Positions 1 to 6,295 of a stretch of DNA of 13,890 nt are shown here, piece by piece. The stretch's first letter is position 1, and every line of letters starts with the position of its first letter. The position numbers were made by a program, and so were the translations under genes. The notes under the pieces were generated by a model, which was not told where the DNA came from, did no database searches, and saw only the letters and a list, made by a program, of their open reading frames with translations. The stretch covers positions 1 through 13,890 of the forward strand of contig RFUD01000018.1 of assembly GCA_009923125.1 (NCBI GenBank), written 5' to 3'. The DNA is from Planctomycetia bacterium. GTDB taxonomy: Bacteria > Planctomycetota > Planctomycetia > Pirellulales > UBA1268.

Positions 1-283
1 CCGGGCTCGGCCCCCGGGCCGGTGCGGCAACGGCGGCCGGAACGTCGATGCGTCCCGGAAGCGAGGCGTCGGGATCGACGATGCCGAGCTGCTTCTTGAG
101 GCTGCGGTTCTCGGCCGCGACCCGCTCGAGGCGGGCGCACTTGTCCTGCACCTCGTCCTGGAGCAGGTAGATCTGGTCCTCCTGCATCCGCAACTCGCGT
201 TCGAGCAGCTGCTGGCTGATGTCGCTCCGGCACCCTCCGGCGACGGCGGCAGCCACGATCGCGATCCATGCGAGTCTGTTCAT
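1..283 (-). CDS. Coiled-coil lipoprotein, 3' end beyond window
   Basis: This gene is partial: 94 codons are visible and the 3' end runs off the left edge. The start ATG at 283 is supported by an AGGAGG ribosome binding site 6 bases upstream. The product begins with a short lipoprotein signal peptide: N-terminal MNR, a hydrophobic stretch of A/V/I/W, then AGGC, which makes Cys18 the probable lipidation site. Residues 19-75 are rich in Q, E, K, R and L with no proline (SQQLLERELRMQEDQIYLL and onward), as expected for a coiled coil. An Ala/Pro-rich linker follows. It lies 44 bases after clpP1 on the same strand and may be the last gene of the tig-clpP operon. The likely location is the periplasmic face of a membrane. 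No specific family is recognised and no function is assigned. Confidence 0.8.
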   Translation of the reverse strand, partial: MNRLAWIAIVAAAVAGGCRSDISQQLLERELRMQEDQIYLLQDEVQDKCARLERVAAENRSLKKQLGIVDPDASLPGRIDVPAAVAAPARGPSP

Positions 284-327
284 GAGGCGCCTCCTGCGCG
301 TCAGACAGTCGGGAATACGGGCGACGC

Positions 328-942
328 TCAGCCGGTGGCCTTCACGTCGCGCTGGGCAGCCGGCATGCGTTCGATCACCTCGTCGATCAGCCGGTAGTCG
401 AGCGCCTCCTGCGCCGACATGAAGCGGTCACGGTCGGTGTCCTGCTCGATCTTCTCCAGCGGATGGCCGGTGTGTCGGAGGAGGATCGTGTTGAGCTTGT
501 GCTTGATGTTCTTGAATTCCTTGGCGTGGATCATGATCTCCTCGGCCGTGCCCTCCATGCCGGCGAGCGGCTGGTGGATCATGATCCGGGCGTTCGGCAG
601 GGCCCGGCGCTTGCCCTTGGCGCCGGCCGTGAGGAGCACGGCGCCCATCGAGGCGGCCTGGCCGATGCAGTAGGTGGCGACGTCGCAGGTGACGAACTGC
701 ATGGTGTCGTAGATCGCCAGACCGGCGGTCACGCTGCCGCCGGGGGAATTGATGTACAGGTGGATGTCGGCCTTGGGGTCGTCCGACTGCAGAAACAGCA
801 TCTGGGCCACGATCGCGTTGGCGACCTCGTCGTTGACCTGCGAGCCGAGGAACACGATCCGATCCTTGAGCAGGCGACTGTAGATGTCCATCGCCCGCTC
901 TTCGCGGCCGCTCTTCTCGATGACAAAGGGAATCAGCGGCAT
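328..942 (-). CDS. clpP: ATP-dependent Clp protease proteolytic subunit (ClpP1)
   Basis: Serine peptidase of family S14. It forms heptameric rings that degrade proteins fed in by Clp ATPases in the cytoplasm. The 204 residues match the usual length. The catalytic triad is complete: Ser98 in GQAASMG, His123 in MIHQP and Asp172 in TDRDRF. The INSPGGS strand and oxyanion region at 64-70 is intact. The ATG at 942 follows an AAGGA ribosome binding site lying within the clpP2 stop region; 4 bases separate the genes, so translational coupling is likely. The handle region is unusual: after His123, the Gly-Gly-x-x-Gly-Gln pattern reads A-G-M-E-G-T, and the usual IEI reads IMI (Met137). The next gene upstream, clpP2, keeps the common residues. 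No clpX is in the window. Family and activity are confident; what the substitutions do is not known. Confidence 0.95.
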   Translation of the reverse strand: MPLIPFVIEKSGREERAMDIYSRLLKDRIVFLGSQVNDEVANAIVAQMLFLQSDDPKADIHLYINSPGGSVTAGLAIYDTMQFVTCDVATYCIGQAASMGAVLLTAGAKGKRRALPNARIMIHQPLAGMEGTAEEIMIHAKEFKNIKHKLNTILLRHTGHPLEKIEQDTDRDRFMSAQEALDYRLIDEVIERMPAAQRDVKATG

Positions 943-946
943 GGCG

Positions 947-1573
947 TCAGTCCTTCTCGGTCTCGTCTTCGACCGCGGGCGGCTTGGAGAGGATTTCGTC
1001 CACGAGGCCGTACTCCTTCGACTCCGTGGCCGTGAGGTAGCGATCGCGGTCGGTGTCGCGGGCGATGCGCTCCAGCGGTTGCCCCGTGTGGTGGGCCAGG
1101 ATCTCGTTGAGCACGGCCCGCGTCTTGATGATCTCGTCGGCCTGGATTTCGATGTCGCTCACCTGGCCGCCGACCTGGCCGTAGGGCTGGTGGATCATCA
1201 CCTTGGCGTGCGGCAGGACGAACCGCTTGCCCTTGGCGCCGCCCGCGAGCAACACCGCGCCGCCGCTCGCGGCGAGGCCCACGCAGTAGGTCGCGACCGG
1301 GCAGGACAGGATCTGCATCGTGTCGTAGATCGCCATCGTCGCGGTGACGCTGCCGCCGGGCGAGTTGATGTAGAAGTGAATGTCCTTCCGCCGGTTCTCG
1401 CTCTGCAGGTACAGCAGTTTCATGACGAGTTCGTTGGCGTTCCCGTCGTAGATCTCCCCCTGCAGCAGGATGATCCGATTCTCCAGGAGCAGGTCGCCGA
1501 GCGTCATCTGCCGCTGCCGCTGATAGTCGCGGTGGGCGCTCGACGCGGCGGGAACGAACCGTGGCTTCTGCAT
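947..1573 (-). CDS. clpP: ATP-dependent Clp protease proteolytic subunit (ClpP2)
   Basis: Second ClpP paralogue, 208 residues, adjacent to and in the same direction as clpP1. The triad is complete: Ser103 in GLAASGG, His128 in MIHQP and Asp177 in TDRDRY. The N-terminal extension (about residues 1-23, MQKPRFVPAASSAHRDYQRQ) is longer than in typical mature ClpP and differs from that of clpP1. The handle (QPYGQVGGQVSDIEI, 129-143) keeps the Gln and Asp/Glu positions that are altered in clpP1. The two proteins share long identical stretches (INSPGGSVTA, AIYDTMQ, VATYC, MIHQP, DTDRDR), so they are tandem paralogues and could form mixed tetradecamers. The start ATG at 1573 has only a weak ribosome binding site. 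It lies 30 bases after the trigger factor stop, which fits the widespread tig-clpP arrangement. Confidence 0.94.
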   Translation of the reverse strand: MQKPRFVPAASSAHRDYQRQRQMTLGDLLLENRIILLQGEIYDGNANELVMKLLYLQSENRRKDIHFYINSPGGSVTATMAIYDTMQILSCPVATYCVGLAASGGAVLLAGGAKGKRFVLPHAKVMIHQPYGQVGGQVSDIEIQADEIIKTRAVLNEILAHHTGQPLERIARDTDRDRYLTATESKEYGLVDEILSKPPAVEDETEKD

Positions 1574-1603
1574 GGCAGGTCTCGTGGGAATGACGGTGCG
1601 CCC

Positions 1604-3094
1604 CTAGCGGCGGGCTCCGGGCCGGGCGTCGGCGGAATCGGCGTGCTGGGCGGTCGGGATCTCCTCCTCGCCGATCACGACGCCGCACACCGCATGATCG
1701 ACGGCATCGACGTCGGGCCGGGGGAACTCGAACGGCGTGTCCTTGAACGACGCTTCCTGCTCGATCCGCTCGAGCGTTTTCCGCTCGATGATCTGGTTGC
1801 GCAGCACGTCCATGAGGCCGCGCTTCTCGAGGCTGGCACGCACCCGCCGGGGCGACTCACCCGACTGTGCCGCGATCGCCCGGATCTCGTCGTCGTAATC
1901 GGAGCCGGTGTCGCTGATGCCCTCGGCCTCCGCGATCTTCTCGAGGATGAAGTGCTCCTTGAGCGCGCGGGCGGTGCTGGCGAGGGCCGACTGCCGCAAC
2001 TCGTTGACGTGGCGACGGATCGAGTCGTCGTCGAACCCGCTGCGGCGCAGTTCGAGGATCGAACGCTCCAGCTCCCGGAGGCTCTGTCGCTTGAGCAACG
2101 CGGGCGGGAGATCCCAGGACGCCGATGCCGTGAGGGCGTTGGCCACCTGCTGCCGCACCTGCCGGCGCCGGTGCCATTCGAGCTGGCCCTCGAGCTGCTT
2201 CTTCACCGCCTCCCGCAGCGCCTCGGCCGATTCGAAGCCGCCCAGCTCCTCCAGCACGGCGGCCGAGAGCTCGGGCAGTTCGAGCTTCTTCACTTCCACC
2301 ACGTCGAGTTCCATCGTCACGGTCTTGCCCCGCAGCGACTCCACGGCCGCCTCGTCGGAGATCGTCACGTCGGCGGTGACCGTGGAACCAGGTCGGGCCT
2401 TTTTCACCAAAGCGTCGAAGCCGGCGAGCGATGCGTCGGCGAACGAGAGCTTCGGCCGCACCATGATCTCCAGTTCCCGCGCCTCCGAGAGGAGGGTGTC
2501 GCCGTCCCGGAACCGCAGATTCGCCACCACGAGATCGCCGGCGGACGGGGGGCCGTCGTGCGGCACGAGCCGGCTGCGCTCACGCAGGATGGTGCCCAGC
2601 GACTCCTCCACGTCGGTGTCACCGATGGCGCGGGTCGGGCGGTTGATCGACAGCCCCTTCCACTTCGGCAGCTCGAATTCCGGCCGCACTTCGATCGCGA
2701 ATTCAAACGTCATCGGGCCCTCGTCGGGCAGCACCACGGCGGCCACATCGAGGTCCGGCTCGCTGATCGGCGAGAGGCTTTCCTGTTCGGTGGCCTGCGT
2801 CATCGCCGCCGCCAGCAGCCGGGAGCGGATCTGCTCGGCCAGTTCCGACTTGAAGCGACTGCTCACCAACCGCCGCGGCGCCCGTCCCGGACGGAACCCC
2901 GGCAGCAGGGCCGTCGGCATGAGTTCGGCCACCGCCTCATCGAAGTGGCGATCGATGTCCTCGCGCGGGATCGTCACCTTCACCCGCCGCTGGCAGGTGG
3001 AGACGTTCTCGATGGCCACGGCCAGATTGAGCGGCTTGGGGGCGGCTTCATCACCGGCCGGGGAGGGAGCGATCGCGGTGGCGGAGTCAGACAT
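1604..3094 (-). CDS. tig: Trigger factor, ribosome-associated chaperone
   Basis: Binds the ribosome near the exit tunnel and shields nascent chains. At 496 residues it is longer than the roughly 430-450 usual. The N-terminal ribosome-binding domain (about 22-130) has the signature loop as GFRPGRAP at 66-73 (usual GFRxGKxP). The middle region (about 155-265) occupies the place of the FKBP-type PPIase domain. Only GDLVV and RDGDTL are recognisable there; the common DFxGxxDGxxFxGG pattern is lost, so prolyl isomerase activity is doubtful. The C-terminal helical arm domain (about 270-445) is rich in charged helices, and a 50-residue tail follows. The start ATG at 3094 has a poor ribosome binding site and no convincing promoter in the 116 bases up to tRNA-Gly, so transcription from the tRNA promoter is possible. 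Downstream clpP2 and clpP1 support the call. Confidence 0.9.
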   Translation of the reverse strand: MSDSATAIAPSPAGDEAAPKPLNLAVAIENVSTCQRRVKVTIPREDIDRHFDEAVAELMPTALLPGFRPGRAPRRLVSSRFKSELAEQIRSRLLAAAMTQATEQESLSPISEPDLDVAAVVLPDEGPMTFEFAIEVRPEFELPKWKGLSINRPTRAIGDTDVEESLGTILRERSRLVPHDGPPSAGDLVVANLRFRDGDTLLSEARELEIMVRPKLSFADASLAGFDALVKKARPGSTVTADVTISDEAAVESLRGKTVTMELDVVEVKKLELPELSAAVLEELGGFESAEALREAVKKQLEGQLEWHRRRQVRQQVANALTASASWDLPPALLKRQSLRELERSILELRRSGFDDDSIRRHVNELRQSALASTARALKEHFILEKIAEAEGISDTGSDYDDEIRAIAAQSGESPRRVRASLEKRGLMDVLRNQIIERKTLERIEQEASFKDTPFEFPRPDVDAVDHAVCGVVIGEEEIPTAQHADSADARPGARR

Positions 3095-3210
3095 GATTCA
3101 TTCCCGACGGAAACGACGTGGCTGGAACGCGGTGACGCGGACGCGGCACCAACCGACGGCGCCGAAGATGTGGACGGACTGCGGACGCTGCGGTGGGCGG
3201 AGGAAAGGGA

Positions 3211-3283
3211 AGCGGGTGATGGGATTCGAACCCACGACAACCACGTTGGCAACGTGGTGCTCTACCAACTGAGCTACACCCGC
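3211..3283 (-). tRNA. tRNA-Gly (anticodon GCC)
   Basis: Reading the minus strand from 3283, a 7-bp acceptor stem GCGGGTG pairs with CACCCGC. The anticodon stem CCACG/CGTGG encloses TTGCCAA, giving anticodon GCC (complement at 3248-3250), and the T arm carries TTCGAAT. The unpaired discriminator base is T, as usual for bacterial tRNA-Gly. The 3' CCA is not encoded. It reads the GGC codon, which is common in this GC-rich sequence. Confidence 0.97.
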
Positions 3284-3325
3284 GAGGGGCCGTGCCCGGC
3301 GTCGCCGCCGAAACGGAACCTCGCG

Positions 3326-3354
3326 ATTCTAGGAGGCTGTAGGGGGGGCCGCAA
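3326..3354 (-). promoter_or_regulatory. Sigma-70-type promoter of tRNA-Gly
   Basis: On the minus strand a TTGCGG -35 box (3349-3354) and a TAGAAT -10 box (3326-3331) are separated by exactly 17 bases. The -10 box lies about 42 bases before the mature tRNA 5' end, leaving a short leader for RNase P to remove. This is the best-formed promoter in the window and could also drive tig-clpP2-clpP1. Confidence 0.65.
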
Positions 3355-3403
3355 GACGTCCCTCTGGGCAACCCGCGGAATTTGAGCGATTTGGAAAGGG
3401 CCG

Positions 3404-3431
3404 TTGGAACGCGGCGGCGGCCGACTACACT
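3404..3431 (+). promoter_or_regulatory. Probable promoter of the FHA-domain gene
   Basis: A TTGGAA -35 box (3404-3409) and a TACACT -10 box (3426-3431) are separated by 16 bases; each matches 4 of 6 consensus bases. Transcription would start near 3438. This excludes the upstream in-frame ATG at 3382 and favours the GTG at 3472. Confidence 0.45.
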
Positions 3432-3471
3432 CGACTCCAAGAACGTCCTCCCCCGGCGGAGCAGACTCCCG

Positions 3472-4065
3472 GTGAACGTGCGGTTGGTCGTCGTCAGGCC
3501 CGAGACGAAGCGGCAGACATTTTCGGTCCGTCTGCCGATCCTCATCGGCCGCAGCGAGGAAGCGAAGTTTCGCATCCAGCAGGACCGCGTCAGCCGCAAG
3601 CACTGCGAACTGTTCGAGCACGACGGCCGCGTCTACCTCCGCGACCTCGGATCGACGAACGGCACGTTCCTCGAGGGCGCCGTCATCGACACCAGTTCGC
3701 GGCATCCGCTCGAGCCGGGCGCGACGGTGAAGGTCGGCAGCCTGGAGTTTCGCATCGAGTTCGAGCCGGCCGCCGCTGACGGCGTGGCCGTGGTGGTGGA
3801 CGAGGCCGATCGGACGGTGGGCGTCATCCGCGCCGCCGACTCCGGGCGGCTCGATGTGGAACACATCGCCGAGCAGCCCGCCGACTCGGACGAAACGCCA
3901 GCCGAGCAGCCCGCCCCGAGCGATCCGGGCAGCGTGCCGGTTCAGCCCGCCGCGTCGGGGCCTGCGGTGGACGACGGGTTCGGATTTCTCGAAGCGTCCG
4001 GCGAGGCCGGGAAAGACGCCGCCGGCGACGACCGCCTCGGAGATTTTCTGAAGGGCCTCCCGTAG
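3472..4065 (+). CDS. FHA-domain protein
   Basis: Forkhead-associated domains bind phosphothreonine peptides, usually in Ser/Thr-kinase signalling, which is abundant in planctomycetes. The proposed 197-residue product starts at GTG 3472, with a GGAG motif 10 bases upstream, and opens directly into the first FHA strand (VRLVVVRPETKRQTFSV). An in-frame ATG at 3382 would add 30 residues, but a likely promoter sits inside that extension and the added sequence is unlike the family. FHA landmarks are GRS at 26-28, SRKH at 41-44 and GSTNGTF at 60-66, all intact. From about residue 105 the chain is acidic and rich in Pro/Ala, with AEQPA twice (133-137 and 144-148), so probably disordered. A short tail, GDDRLGDFLKGLP, follows and may be a docking element. 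There is no signal peptide, so it is cytoplasmic. No kinase gene is nearby, so the partner is unknown. Confidence 0.88.
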   Translation: MNVRLVVVRPETKRQTFSVRLPILIGRSEEAKFRIQQDRVSRKHCELFEHDGRVYLRDLGSTNGTFLEGAVIDTSSRHPLEPGATVKVGSLEFRIEFEPAAADGVAVVVDEADRTVGVIRAADSGRLDVEHIAEQPADSDETPAEQPAPSDPGSVPVQPAASGPAVDDGFGFLEASGEAGKDAAGDDRLGDFLKGLP

Positions 4066-4076
4066 CGTGTAGCGCG

Positions 4077-4826
4077 TCAGGGACCGCGACCCTCCTGTGG
4101 TCGACGGGCGTTGTGTTTCGGCGGCGGCGGCGCTACCGGGTTGGCGAGCGTGACCTTGAGCATCGTCACGAGCAGTTGCCCCTTCTGGTAGTACTGTCCC
4201 TCGACCTCCACCTCGTCGCCCGGCGAGGCCAGGCCGACGTTCGCCGACCGCACGACCAGTTCCGCCTCGGGCGGCACCGTGACGTCGAATTTTTCGCGGC
4301 CGGCGACGATCGTGACCACGTCACCCGAGACCTGCTTGATCGTGCCGGCGACGAGGTAGCTCCCTTCCGGCCGCTTACCGGGGGCACGTTTCGCCTTCGG
4401 GTCGGCGATGCCCATCCCGCCCGCCATGACGCCCGGCGTGCCGCCGTCGGTGAACGCCACCTGGAGCACCGGCTCGGTCACCTTTCCCAACGCATCGAGC
4501 GACACGGTGCAGTTGACGAACTGCTTGGGTTGCAGCATCTCGCGACTGGCCCTGCCCGTGACCTCGATCCTGGCGTTGGGAGCCGGCAGCGCCTGCCAGA
4601 GTTCTCCCCCCTTCGGCAGTCGCAGCTGCAGCCGGCCGGGGCCTACCTCCACGAGCTGGCCCACCCGGTCTTCCACGCGCAGCGTCTTCAAGGGTCCGTT
4701 CGGGCCCGGTGGCTGGGCACGACCAGAGCTCGGGGACATCACCGTCGCGGCCAGACCGGTCGCCGCGACCAGCGCGGCCAGGCGAAGGCGTTTCCGGAAC
4801 GATTCCGGGGGGCGAGGCGTCGGCAT
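4077..4826 (-). CDS. Secreted protein of unknown function, two beta-rich domains
   Basis: The chosen start, ATG 4826, has a GAGGG ribosome binding site 9 bases upstream and gives 249 residues. It begins with a signal peptide: basic RKRLR at 11-15, hydrophobic LAALVAATGLAATVM, and a likely cleavage after GRA near residue 37. An in-frame ATG at 4916 would bury the signal peptide and overlap the probable promoter. The mature protein has two stretches of short alternating strands, about 47-125 and 156-228. Each has a 'shift + evaluate function' style (for example GTIKQVSGDVVTIVAG and GDEVEVEGQYYQKGQLLV), which suggests OB-like or DUF5666-like small barrels. They are joined by a Gly-rich linker and followed by a proline- and Arg-rich tail. 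It ends 11 bases from the converging FHA gene and is divergent from panB. Export is well supported; no function is assigned. Confidence 0.8.
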   Translation of the reverse strand: MPTPRPPESFRKRLRLAALVAATGLAATVMSPSSGRAQPPGPNGPLKTLRVEDRVGQLVEVGPGRLQLRLPKGGELWQALPAPNARIEVTGRASREMLQPKQFVNCTVSLDALGKVTEPVLQVAFTDGGTPGVMAGGMGIADPKAKRAPGKRPEGSYLVAGTIKQVSGDVVTIVAGREKFDVTVPPEAELVVRSANVGLASPGDEVEVEGQYYQKGQLLVTMLKVTLANPVAPPPPKHNARRPQEGRGP

Positions 4827-4857
4827 CTGGAGTTTCCCTCTGTTCCCGACCAGACTG

Positions 4858-4881
4858 AAGGCGGCAGCCTTTCCGAATATA
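4858..4881 (-). promoter_or_regulatory. Probable promoter and start-site hairpin of the secreted protein gene
   Basis: On the minus strand a TATATT -10 box (4876-4881) lies 44 bases before the ATG at 4826. No good -35 box is seen. Four bases after the -10 box begins a perfect 5-bp stem AAGGC/GCCTT with a 4-base loop (4858-4871), so the transcript would start at or within this hairpin. The opposite strand of the same AT-rich patch (TATACG at 4878-4883) could serve panB. Confidence 0.4.
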
Positions 4882-4921
4882 CGCCATCGACGGCCACCGC
4901 CGGACGCACGCTCCACCGCCC

Positions 4922-5632
4922 ATGCCCGCGCCAGAACGCCGTGTCACGATCCTGGATCTCGCGGCCGCGAAACGGGCCGGCAGGCCGCTCACCATGGTCA
5001 CCGCCTACGACTGGTCGAGTGGCCGGCTGGTCGATGCGGCGGGAGTCGATTGCGTGCTCGTCGGTGACAGCGTGGCGATGGTCGTGGCGGGACGGGCTTC
5101 GACGCTCCCGGCCACGCTCGAGCAGATGATCTACCACGGCGAGATCGTCGCCCGCGCCGTGTCGCGGGCGCTCGTCGTCGTGGATCTGCCCTTCCCGCTC
5201 CAGCACCTCGGGCCACGCACGGCCGTCGAGGCCAGCGCCCGGATCCTCAAAGAGACCGGGTGCCAGGCGGTGAAGCTCGAAGGCACGGCCGGGCAGGCGG
5301 AGGTGATCGCGGCGATCGTCGCGGCCGGCATCCCGGTGATGGGCCACGTCGGCCTGCGGCCCCAGGCGGTGCACCAGCTCGGCGGCTACCGCGTGCAGCG
5401 CGACGTCGATCACCTGCTCGAGGACGTGCCCACGATCGGCATCGGTGCCGGCCCGCACTGCGACGGGCAGGTGCTCGTGTACCACGACCTGGTCGGTCTG
5501 TCGCTCGACCGCGTGCCGAAGTTCGTGCGCGGGTACGCCGACGTCAAGCAGGCGATCGCCGCCGGGCTCGCCCGCTGGAGGCAGGACGTCGAAACCGGAG
5601 GATTTCCAGGCTCCGACGAGACGCTCGCCTAG
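4922..5632 (+). CDS. panB: 3-methyl-2-oxobutanoate hydroxymethyltransferase (ketopantoate hydroxymethyltransferase), internally shortened
   Basis: PanB transfers a hydroxymethyl group from methylene-tetrahydrofolate to 2-oxoisovalerate, the first committed step toward pantothenate and CoA. The family signature is clear: TAYDW at 27-31, VGDSVAMVVAG at 47-57, STLPATLEQMIYH at 60-72, DLPF at 88-91, VKLEG at 117-121, MGHVGLRPQ at 140-148 and PTIGIGAGPHCDGQVLV at 170-186. The expected Mg2+ ligands are present (Asp49, Asp88 and Glu120, matching E. coli Asp45, Asp84 and Glu114). At 236 residues it is short: after GGYRVQRDVDHLLED (154-168) it goes straight to VPTIGIG. The roughly 30 residues usually between these points, including the AFxxVLExVP strand with the active-site Glu (E. 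coli Glu181), are missing. The frame is open throughout. The ATG at 4922 lacks a clear ribosome binding site. No other pan gene is near. Identity is confident, activity is not. Confidence 0.9.
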   Translation: MPAPERRVTILDLAAAKRAGRPLTMVTAYDWSSGRLVDAAGVDCVLVGDSVAMVVAGRASTLPATLEQMIYHGEIVARAVSRALVVVDLPFPLQHLGPRTAVEASARILKETGCQAVKLEGTAGQAEVIAAIVAAGIPVMGHVGLRPQAVHQLGGYRVQRDVDHLLEDVPTIGIGAGPHCDGQVLVYHDLVGLSLDRVPKFVRGYADVKQAIAAGLARWRQDVETGGFPGSDETLA

Positions 5633-5653
5633 TCGTGTGGACCGGCCGCCCGG

Positions 5654-6076
5654 CTAGGGCAGCACGACTTCGTCGGAAATCACCACCGGCTTTCCGGCGG
5701 TCACGGCGCCGGCCGGCATCGGTCCGGGTGAGCCGCCGGGGCCTGATGGCAGCACGGGGGCGCCGACGCCGCCGGACGGCATGCCGCCCTCGACGACCGC
5801 GCCCTGGCAGTCGTTGCAGCCGCTCGGGCCGGCCATCGCGGCCGACTGGCAGCAGTCGCTGGGTTGGCCGCAGGGTCGCATCGCGGGAGCGGCGGCGGGC
5901 GCGACGGTCGCGCCGGGTGGCGTGAAGCCGGGTGGATAGTGGCCGAAGCACTTCTCGTACTTCCACACCTCGAGGGCGATGTAGCGCTCGTTGAGCGTCT
6001 TGCATCCGCCGGAGGCGAGGGACGCGAGCACCGCGCCACCCAGCAGCAGGTTCCGGCCGAGGTCGTTGATCCGCAT
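5654..6076 (-). CDS. Cys-rich small lipoprotein A
   Basis: The ATG at 6076 has a GGAG ribosome binding site 9 bases upstream and gives 140 residues; an in-frame upstream start at 6130 would put 18 extra residues before the signal peptide. The product starts with a lipoprotein signal peptide (MRINDLGRNLLLGGAVLASL) ending at SGGC, so Cys25 is the probable lipidated residue. Six more cysteines follow, at 43, 69, 75, 76, 87 and 90, in the motifs RPCG, DCCQSAA and CNDCQG. The C-terminal third is Gly/Pro-rich and ends in VVISDEVVLP. It resembles the lipoprotein encoded at 11309-11605 in size class, CQSAA motif and leader sequence. It converges on panB with 21 bases between the stops. Anchored in a membrane, function unknown; a structural or metal-binding surface role is only a guess. 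Confidence 0.78.
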   Translation of the reverse strand: MRINDLGRNLLLGGAVLASLASGGCKTLNERYIALEVWKYEKCFGHYPPGFTPPGATVAPAAAPAMRPCGQPSDCCQSAAMAGPSGCNDCQGAVVEGGMPSGGVGAPVLPSGPGGSPGPMPAGAVTAGKPVVISDEVVLP

Positions 6077-6120
6077 CGCAGGGGTCTCCGTCGTGGGGCC
6101 GCGGGGAACGGCTGGTTGAC

Positions 6121-6179
6121 GGCGTCGCATCGCTCACCGCGACGCCTCGCAACCCTACCCCACGTCAACGGGGCGGCAA
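6121..6179 (-). promoter_or_regulatory. Promoter and inverted-repeat leader of lipoprotein A
   Basis: On the minus strand a TTGCCG -35 box (6174-6179) and a TAGGGT -10 box (6152-6157) are 16 bases apart. Five bases after the -10 box comes a perfect 8-bp inverted repeat, GGCGTCGC/GCGACGCC (arms 6139-6146 and 6121-6128, 10-base loop), at or just past the expected transcription start. A further 7-bp repeat GTTGACG/CGTCAAC (6115-6121 and 6163-6169) flanks this element. The same box, spacing and repeat recur at 11656-11687. Confidence 0.5.
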
Positions 6180-6180
6180 G

Positions 6181-6207
6181 AAAAAATGGCCGCGCGACAT
6201 GCCGCGG
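6181..6207 (-). terminator. Possible rho-independent terminator of the 29-codon gene
   Basis: On the minus strand a CCGCG/CGCGG stem (6203-6207 with 6190-6194, 8-base loop) is followed after three bases by a run of six T (6181-6186). It lies 89 bases after the stop of the small basic protein gene. The stem is only 5 bp, so this is a moderate call. Confidence 0.35.
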
Positions 6208-6295
6208 ACGGGCGCCCGCTGGAAACCTGTGCGGATCGTGCCGCGCGGGGCGGCGGCCGTGCCGGCTGTGCGCGATGCCGGCCGGGGAGCGTGGC

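Noticed and set aside
284..293. 10-bp palindrome GAGGCGCCTC next to the first lipoprotein start as a ribosome-binding-site-sequestering hairpin
   Set aside because: It has no loop, so it would fold poorly within one RNA, and it only partly overlaps the ribosome binding site. Chance is likely in this base composition.
884..3385. 833-codon open frame on the plus strand
   Set aside because: It lies opposite clpP1, clpP2 and tig, which have complete family motifs. Its translation is rich in R, G, H and L without domains, as expected for an antisense frame in GC-rich DNA.
3382..3471. N-terminal extension of the FHA protein from ATG 3382
   Set aside because: It spans the probable -35 and -10 boxes, and the added residues are unlike FHA proteins. 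GTG 3472 opens directly into the domain.
4739..5485. 248-codon minus-strand frame opposite panB
   Set aside because: PanB motifs on the plus strand are unmistakable; this is the antisense shadow.
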